Positions 57,461-64,000 of a DNA stretch of 64,000 nt are shown piece after piece (within the stretch, counting starts at the first letter, position 1; every line of letters starts with the position of its first letter). The notes under the pieces are model-generated. The model was not told where the DNA came from, made no database searches, and saw only the letters and a list, made by a program, of their open reading frames with translations. The translations under genes and the position numbers were made by a program. The stretch spans positions 7,900,445-7,964,444 of the forward strand of contig JAJEKV010000008.1 of NCBI GenBank assembly GCA_021234155.1, written 5' to 3'. The DNA comes from Isoetes taiwanensis. Lineage: Eukaryota > Streptophyta > Lycopodiopsida > Isoetales > Isoetaceae.

Positions 57461-58621
57461 TCATATGTTTGGTGAATTTTGGGCAGATAAGAAACAATTC
57501 TCATAAATTAGTTTGAGTTCTATGATAAACAAATATAAAAGGATTCAGTCGATTAATGATCATCTTCTGGAAGACAAGATGCTTGCTGCTTATGGAAGTC
57601 AGGGTTGTTTCAATAAATTAAGTCGTGAATGATATTAGGCTGTGCTCTTGGTTTAGTGGTTGTGTTTCCAGCTCAAGGAATATCCAGAAATAAGATTGCA
57701 TCCTCTCTGTGTGTCTCTGACTGCCAACTATGGCAAATAAGAACCTTCTTCCTTTCTAGAATTCTTAGTCAAGTATTCTGTTTGATTTCTCATAACCTGG
57801 TTATTACAATTTGATATTTAAAGTTTGGGGTGTTAAATCATTTCATAAATCATCACAAGAATCTTGTTGGAGACTTTCATGCTCGTATAGCTCGTAGAAC
57901 TTGAAAGTTTATATTTTAAACAAGCTAAACTCTCTCTTTTTGAAGGGAAATTTATTGACTAACTAGAATGAGGAAAATATATGTCTTCTGGGGCCTGGGG
58001 TTCAATTCTCCAATCTCTTTTCTTGGGCCTTACTGCAGCTGTTGAATCTAACAGGTCAAGAACAGTGTACATAATGAATCTTTGTCCCTTTTTCATAGTA
58101 AATCTTATGCTCATGGAATCAGGGCTTTTCTATTATGCACTTTCAAATGCCAAGTATAATCATTTCAGACTTCAGCTTTTTATATTTGCTGATGGTACTC
58201 TATTTTATTTCGTAGAACTCTTGTATTTTGCTAGGAAACTAGAGGTCTTCTACCTTTGGAGTAATTAGTAGATTAAGAAAAATCAAGGAATTGCGTACCT
58301 CCTATGTGGTGTAAGATGGTCTGATGGATTTCCTTCACTTTGGTTACAAATGGGATGCAAGGACATCCCATATTTGGTATGCCACCATATCTCATATTCC
58401 ACGTGTCGGTGATTCATCCATGGTTCTCCATGCCTGATTTTGTAACTTATATCCTAAGATACCATATTGAACTAGAGAAGAGAGAAGAGAATGAATGAAA
58501 AGGGATTGCATCAACCTGCCAGTAGAACTTGACTTGAAAGCTCTAGTATTGCAATGTTCTTAACAATCACTTCAGCAAAATGTACCGTGACGGAATACAA
58601 TTGCTGCAAACAATGCTCTGT

Positions 58622-58765
58622 CATGGGAAATGCAAGCATGTGCTTATTAACATAAGCTGTGTGTACCATGATAGGTTGAAACACGGGAGTTGTTTTCATG
58701 GGAAATGCAAGCATGTGCTTATTAACTGTGTGTACCATAATAGGTTGAAACACGGGAGTTGTTTT
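58622..58765 (+). repeat. Tandem duplication, units of 75 and 69 bp
   Basis: Units start catgggaaatgcaagcatgt at 58622 and 58697 and end ggttgaaacacgggagttgt tttt. The first has six extra bases (cataag). Non-coding. Confidence 0.9.
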
Positions 58766-58988
58766 AATGCTAAAATTTGCATATCAGTTGACAAACTTTA
58801 ACCTAACTGCTAATTTGAAATTAGGTTAAAGTTTGCATGTCAATTGACACCATCTCTAGCTTATAGTGGATATAACTTATCACTTTTTGTTATCTTGCAA
58901 TATTGGCCTTGTTTGATTATCTTACAATGTTGGCCATAGTTGATCTTGTGTGTTTTTTATCTTGAGCAAATGTAACATGTATCCCTGA

Positions 58989-59020
<32 letters not shown>

Positions 59021-59033
59021 AAAAAAAAAAAAT
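58989..59033 (+). repeat. A-rich run (about 29 A, ggg, 10 A)
   Basis: Could be the tail of a retroposed sequence in plus orientation, but no retroelement body is recognised upstream. Confidence 0.7.
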
Positions 59034-59647
59034 AGCAAAAAGGTGCAACAGAAGGCTTGGGCAATTTTAGGCTTGAATTCGGAAAAGGTAGTGACATCTA
59101 TTAGATACGGTTTTATTATGCTTTCGAAATGGAATTGATTTAAATAATATGATAATACAAGCATCGAGGTCATAAAAGTGTGAAAGTAATGCAAAGTGTT
59201 AGCTTTATAGAGCATTGTTTTAAGAGAGGTACCAAGACAACTCAAATTCACATGAATAGTGTATGAAAAGGGCATGAGGATTTATGAGACACCGCTTTGT
59301 AAATTTTGAATCCTCTGTCTTGAATTATGTTTATTAATTCATACTTCGTATGTTGTACCAAACAGAGCAAAATTTCTACATTATATCTTCTTTTCTAGTC
59401 ATTAAGTAACATGCCGCCTCCATATCTTTGAAAAAGTATTAGTCGATTCAAAGACTAGCAAAATAATTATTAAGTTTTTAACCCTATCTGCTTGATAGAC
59501 TAGTTTTTCAATGCTTCTAAATCATTGTCCATGGATTTAGGTTACAGGAGGGAAAACAATGTATAGATTTATTCTTATCTGGAGGTGATTACATATAATC
59601 ACTGTTGGGTATTGAAGATTTATGCGCAGTGACAAATTTTGCGTGGA

Positions 59648-61233
59648 ATGGAAACCATTATTGATAAATCTGAAAGCATTTATGAACTCATCCCACCACC
59701 TGTTCCACCGCCGGCTAAAAAACCTATTCCTAAGGCTAAGGTAAACTAGTGTTTTTTTTCTTCTCGTTTTGAATTCAAGGAATTTCTTTGTAAGTTGAAA
59801 ATGCTCAATCCAACTGCTTTTGTGTGTTGTCAGTATGATGCCAAAAAGGATACTTTCATGACCCATTTGGCAGAGGTAAGACCAGCAGCAACTTTTGGTT
59901 ATCCTCTTGGATCATTGAAGCCCCATACTGAGAAATTTTTGAAAAAGCATAAACCACTCTTTAGGAAAGGTGCAAGATATTACCAACTTTTCATCTGCAA
60001 CTCGTTTTTTACAAAGCATTGTCATGTGCCTTAACATCAATGTAATTATACAGATCCGGGGCTGGATTGCTGCAGAAAGGAAAAAGAGAAGGCTCCAATT
60101 CCTCACGAACCGCCGGTCTGGTATTCTTGTTCATATATAGAACTATTAAATCTTTTGATTGAATAACAGGCCATAAAAATAAATCATCTTAGCAAGCTGT
60201 GTATCTGCTAGCAGTAGAGTAAATGGTGTTTGAAAGATCATTAGTTAGACCTTATTCTTGGGTACCGGTTTTGTAGGTGATGGGCCTTAGCAGTGGAAAA
60301 AATTTCATTAATGAAAATGCTATTGAAATCATTCATGCGTGTAAGTTTCCTTTTGTATTTGCATGAAAAATAAACCAACAACTGAGAATGCTAAAGCAAA
60401 GGGGAGGGATTATGATCCTACCTTATTTAGTGTAATTTTCTCTTTAATTTGTTATCTCAGCTCCAAGGAAAGTACCAAAGCATATCCCACGCTCTGTTGA
60501 AAGGGCAGATTATGGAAAGATTCCTGGTTACCTTGTCAAACTAAAAAAGGCTGCAAGAGAAAAGCAAGAAAAAATTAACGCGTCAAATAATAAACACCCA
60601 GGGCTAGCAGCTGGCCCCACTCCTGACACAAGAAGGTTTATAATCCATCTCTATACATATTGAATAGCATTAAATAACCGATATAGAAACAAATCAAATG
60701 GTTGCGATGCAGTTTTTGCATGCATGTCTGTTGGCAAGATAGATGTAATATCCGACGACAAACAAAGAGATTAAATAAGATTTGCAGATATACAAAATGT
60801 GGTATTCTATATTTTGCAGACTCGAAGAGTCAGAAAGGAATGAGCTCATTATCTTGTTAAAAGAGAAGTGGCAACAAGTCAATCAACAATACCAAAAAGT
60901 ATCCTTTACACTTGATACTCAAGCCAAGAAAGAACGAAAAGAAGAGTATGTAATATGTTATATAGTTTGAGTATATATGTCACAAGGCATGGTCAAATAA
61001 AGAATGAGGCAACTATATGAAAAGCTTCCTTCATGGATGATGCATTACGTATAAAATAGAAAGGCCTAATTGTTGGTTTCTTTAACAGGCTTGAAGACCA
61101 ACTTATGCAAATCGAGAAAGATATTTTGACATTGTCACGCAGAGTGATCCTTGTTACTGATAAAGGGAAGTCATTGTCTTCTAGTAGCCATTCCAAAGGG
61201 CGTAGAAGACATTTGAAAAGTCATGTTTTTTGA
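59648..61233 (+). CDS. ENKUR: Enkurin (axonemal FAP106 orthologue), seven exons
   Basis: Exons at 59648-59740, 59834-59969, 60054-60115, 60277-60340, 60461-60635, 60820-60945 and 61089-61233 all have GT-AG borders and join in one frame of 266 residues, close to the 256 of animal enkurin. The protein opens METIIDKSESIYELIPPPVP, the conserved IYxLIP start with a proline-rich SH3-type segment. It continues with RPAATFGYPLGS and FLKKHKPLF, then VMGLSSGKNFINENAIEII, the best conserved enkurin block. The C-terminal enkurin domain has DYGKIPGYLVKLKKA, then ERNELIILLKEKWQQVNQQY and a coiled end with LEDQLMQIEKDIL. Enkurin is an inner-junction protein of axonemal doublet microtubules and an adaptor that binds calmodulin and TRP channels in animals. 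Its presence indicates flagellated sperm. The fifth donor (gtttat) is weak; the others are good. Untranslated exons were not sought. No neighbour is functionally related. Confidence 0.9.
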
Positions 61234-61239
61234 AAGGTA

Positions 61240-62035
61240 AGTTGACCTTTCTTTCAAAGGAGTATTAAAAAAATGTGTACCATAGCAACAATCAGGAACC
61301 ATTTCTTTGTCTTAAAAGCTTCAGTTGATGCCTAGAGTAAAATGGTTCATTAGATTATATTAATATGTAGCAATCAACATGCTCTTAGTGCGTGGATACC
61401 AAGAATTAAGCATTTAATATTGTTTTGTGTAAGATAAGGCGATTGGAAGAGCTGATGGCCTTTCACCTGAAATGTAGATTATTGATTGATTTATAGGTCA
61501 CGAAATAAGCATGCTACGATGTATCATAGAGCTAAAAAGTACCCACACTGGATATTGGTACTTTTATAATGTCTCAATAACTAATATGTGCTAAATTAAA
61601 TGCATTTATTTTGACCCACATATTAACATGCTTTTGAATCTAATTTTCAACTTTTAAATAAATTTTGAGAAAGGAAAAAAAAGGGGAAACAATACCCATT
61701 CCTAAAATACCTAGTGTAGATACTTTGTGGCAGGTTCTAAAAGTGGACCGCATTCTTATGCCCGATTGGTGCAATGGAGAATATTTTGAAACAACCTGAA
61801 ACACTTGAGACATAATAACAAAAAGCAACATGCAAGTAGAGATAGATATGGCTTAGCAACAATGTCATATATAGTCTACGAGTGGGTGCGAATTAATGAA
61901 AAGAAAGATAAAATTGTAGGAACATGACAATTCTCCCATGCAAGTTTTGTATGACAATGAAGGGAGTAATCTTTATGATAAAATTGTTGAGGTAGAACAT
62001 TAATGTGTCTTAAATCTTTGGTTTCTTCTTCCTCT
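61240..62035. other. 3' flank of enkurin and intergenic sequence
   Basis: No gene recognised; AT-rich. Confidence 0.5.
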
Positions 62036-62041
62036 TTCTGC

Positions 62042-62161
<120 letters not shown>

Positions 62162-62169
62162 ATACCAAA

Positions 62170-63800
62170 TACAAACAATCAAGCAAAAGATATATTGAAT
62201 ATGGTTCCATTTTTTCCTCCTCTTTTTTATTTACATTCTTGTACTTGCCATGTAATTTGGAGTGTTTAAAAATTTTAGTTTCTTGGCCATGTGGAATGTG
62301 CGGCTTTTTACCTATAGAGCAATATTCTTATTCTATCTCCTCCTTCGAGGTGGACATATATGTTGTAGCCATTTAGAAACTATTGGCATCTATTCTTTTG
62401 CACTAGGATCAAATGTTGGCCTTGCTAATTAGAGTGACTTCTTTTAGAACTAACCTAAAGTGCTAACCCTGTCCAAGTTTCAGATTGGGGTTAGTTCTTA
62501 GGCTTGGAGGGTAACCTCATCTCTGGGTGAGGCCCAAATTTTGTTGTTTCTTTGCGATCTTACCTCATTCTAGCATAGGGTTTGACCAAGTTTCAAACCT
62601 AGAAGTTTGTATTCTTAAAATGGGTCGTTGCATCTCCGATTCAACCTTGAAGTTCAATTTCAAGGCAAGTTTGAGAACACTTCTTGCTCGGGTTAATGCC
62701 ATAAGAAGGTTTTCAAGGTGAAATCATGGCCATGGGGATGTACTAATTCTGATTTGCTTCTTTAGGCTAGAAACAGATTATAAGAGAACTATTGTCACTT
62801 TTTTTTTTTTTTTTCCTATCATTAAAATAATGTGTCAAAAAGCTATTATAAAAGTGACAATAACAATGACAAAATTATTGAAGTCGGAGGTGGCGCCGGA
62901 AGATAAGGCAAGCGGAAACCCTAGGCGCTTCCTAGGGCGACAACGACCGCTGCCCATCTTGTGCAGGCATATCCGGAGCTACAGCTGCTGGAAGAAGAGT
63001 CGAAATGGTTGTTGATGATCTATCACTACGTTTACTGCTCTGATAGTCCTTATACACTGGCTTGAAGGGTTCTGGTGCAAAAAGCTTGGTATTTAGAGGT
63101 ATAGTTGCTGCCCCTTGTATCTTCCTTTTGTAGCAGAGCTAGGTATAGTTAACGAGAGACAATGGTGCTTCACCCAACAATCGAGTATCTATATCAGCAA
63201 ATATTGGCAAGCAGCAAGCTTTTTTAAATTTCTTGGTTTTTTTAGAGCATGTGGCTACTGCCACGGCTTTATGGACTGTCCAGGATGTTATTCTTTCTTG
63301 CGGTTGCTAGAGACTAGTGCGCTGATTGTGGATGCAATTTTTTAGTTCTATATAGGCAGGTTAGTCACAAGATCCTTCTTGCTGCACTCATTATAGCACA
63401 AAGACTGCACTCACTGCAGAATGAAGACTGCACTCATTGCGGATTTTGGCAAGGCCAAGTTGTATAGGATGCAGGGCAATGCCACAGAGCTTTTATATTT
63501 CCGTCTCGTTTACTCATAGTCCTTAGGGATGCTAGAGCACTTTATTGGTGCTCTTAGTTCATCCTTTCCCTCACCCATCCAAGTTAGAGAGAGAATTAAG
63601 ATTCTGGCAAAGCAAATAGGGGATATTACTCTTTTGGTTTGCCTATACGGGACAAGAGGCCCATGTCAGACTGGTTGCCTAGTCTCTCTAGGTCTTGCGA
63701 TTGCCAACCTACCTCTTTGGGATGCAGCTTCTTGCTAGAGGCTGTTGCTTGATAGTTTTCTTGAAAAAGTGGCATTAACAATGTAAAGTTTTAACATGTA
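62170..63800. other. Intergenic stretch without recognised gene
   Basis: Weak open frames only. A frame at 63115-63345 and one at 63423-63510 with ALIADFGKAKL, which resembles a kinase DFG segment, are too short and lack neighbours to be called. Confidence 0.4.
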
Positions 63801-63807
63801 ATTTAAG

Positions 63808-64000
63808 AATAGAATAAAATAGAATAGAATGTATTTTTATCGTCCACAACTAGTCTATGGGACCCAAACAAAGAAAACAGCAAGCGCATTAAGATGGCCA
63901 GGATATATCACCCAATATTATTGTGTAGAAAAAACTTAATTGCACATCCTAACGATAGGGGAGTCCGACAACAATTTTCTGAGTTATTGCTCGTCACTGT
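63808..64000 (-). mobile_element. 3' end of the TTCTA-tailed LINE, continuing beyond the window
   Basis: On the minus strand the sequence runs gcgcttgctgttttctttgt, gggtcccatag, gtggacgataaaaatac and then attctattctattttattc. This is the 3' UTR and tail of the LINE at 21913-22724 (gcgtttgctgctctcttttt, gggtcccatagg, gtggacgctaaaattctatt). The element body should lie from about 63900 past the window end. Confidence 0.75.

Larger units (their letters stand above)
57470..59640. other. Intergenic stretch before the enkurin gene
   Basis: No gene seen. Contains the 72-bp tandem repeat at 58622-58765 and an A-rich run at 58989-59033. The promoter and 5' UTR of the enkurin gene should lie in its last few hundred bases. 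Confidence 0.5.

Noticed and set aside
63423-63510. Possible protein kinase remnant (ALIADFGKAKL)
   Set aside because: Only a DFG-like decapeptide; no catalytic loop, glycine loop or adjacent kinase segments could be found.

Overview
This is AT-rich nuclear DNA from a land plant, most likely a seed-free plant such as a fern; a lycophyte, a bryophyte, or a cycad or Ginkgo is also possible. Plant-type gene remnants are present: a UDP-glycosyltransferase PSPG box, a plant-style PPR tail and a trihelix/Myb-SANT protein. A complete seven-exon enkurin gene (the axonemal protein called FAP106 in algae) can be assembled at 59648-61233, and this gene is expected only where flagellated cells, here motile sperm, are made. 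The assignment to ferns is inference; the motile-sperm reading follows from the gene.

Only three host genes look intact. FANCE (Fanconi anaemia core complex subunit, minus strand, 7930-9649) has one long exon plus a short first exon joined by an unusually small 37-nt GT-AG gap. SEC13 (COPII coat and nuclear pore, plus strand, 27942-28892) is a single exon. Enkurin is the third. Broken host genes or fragments are a glycosyltransferase piece (217-549), a trihelix-like gene (13606-14591) decayed by two TAG codons and cut by a LINE, and a PPR tail (57237-57460).

Most of the rest is transposon debris. At least ten LINE fragments from several families are visible. Two have clean target-site duplications (18124-18706 and 24565-26724), and one family ends in TTCTA repeats instead of poly(A). 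A non-autonomous LTR element (about 41377-48577) has a tRNA-iMet primer site and a LINE nested in its left LTR; related LTR pieces lie head to head at 5217-6720. A 723-bp Mutator-like element keeps the transposase C-terminus, and a 200-bp fold-back element has a 9-bp duplication. Short repeat families are shuffled around 1-110, 2165-2285, 15500-17832, 20242-20815 and 23950-24410.

The most interesting signal is a three-copy family (minus 3674-4352; plus 30140-32463; plus 33872-35420). Its protein has the layout of an HUH single-strand endonuclease: an HLH (HUH) motif and a later GYC-M-(K/N)-D tyrosine motif, with no helicase seen. This fits a Replitron-like or otherwise little-described rolling-circle element in a land plant. 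Copies B and C are followed by recurring GAGC...GGG...CCC...GCTC hairpin modules that could belong to the element's 3' end.
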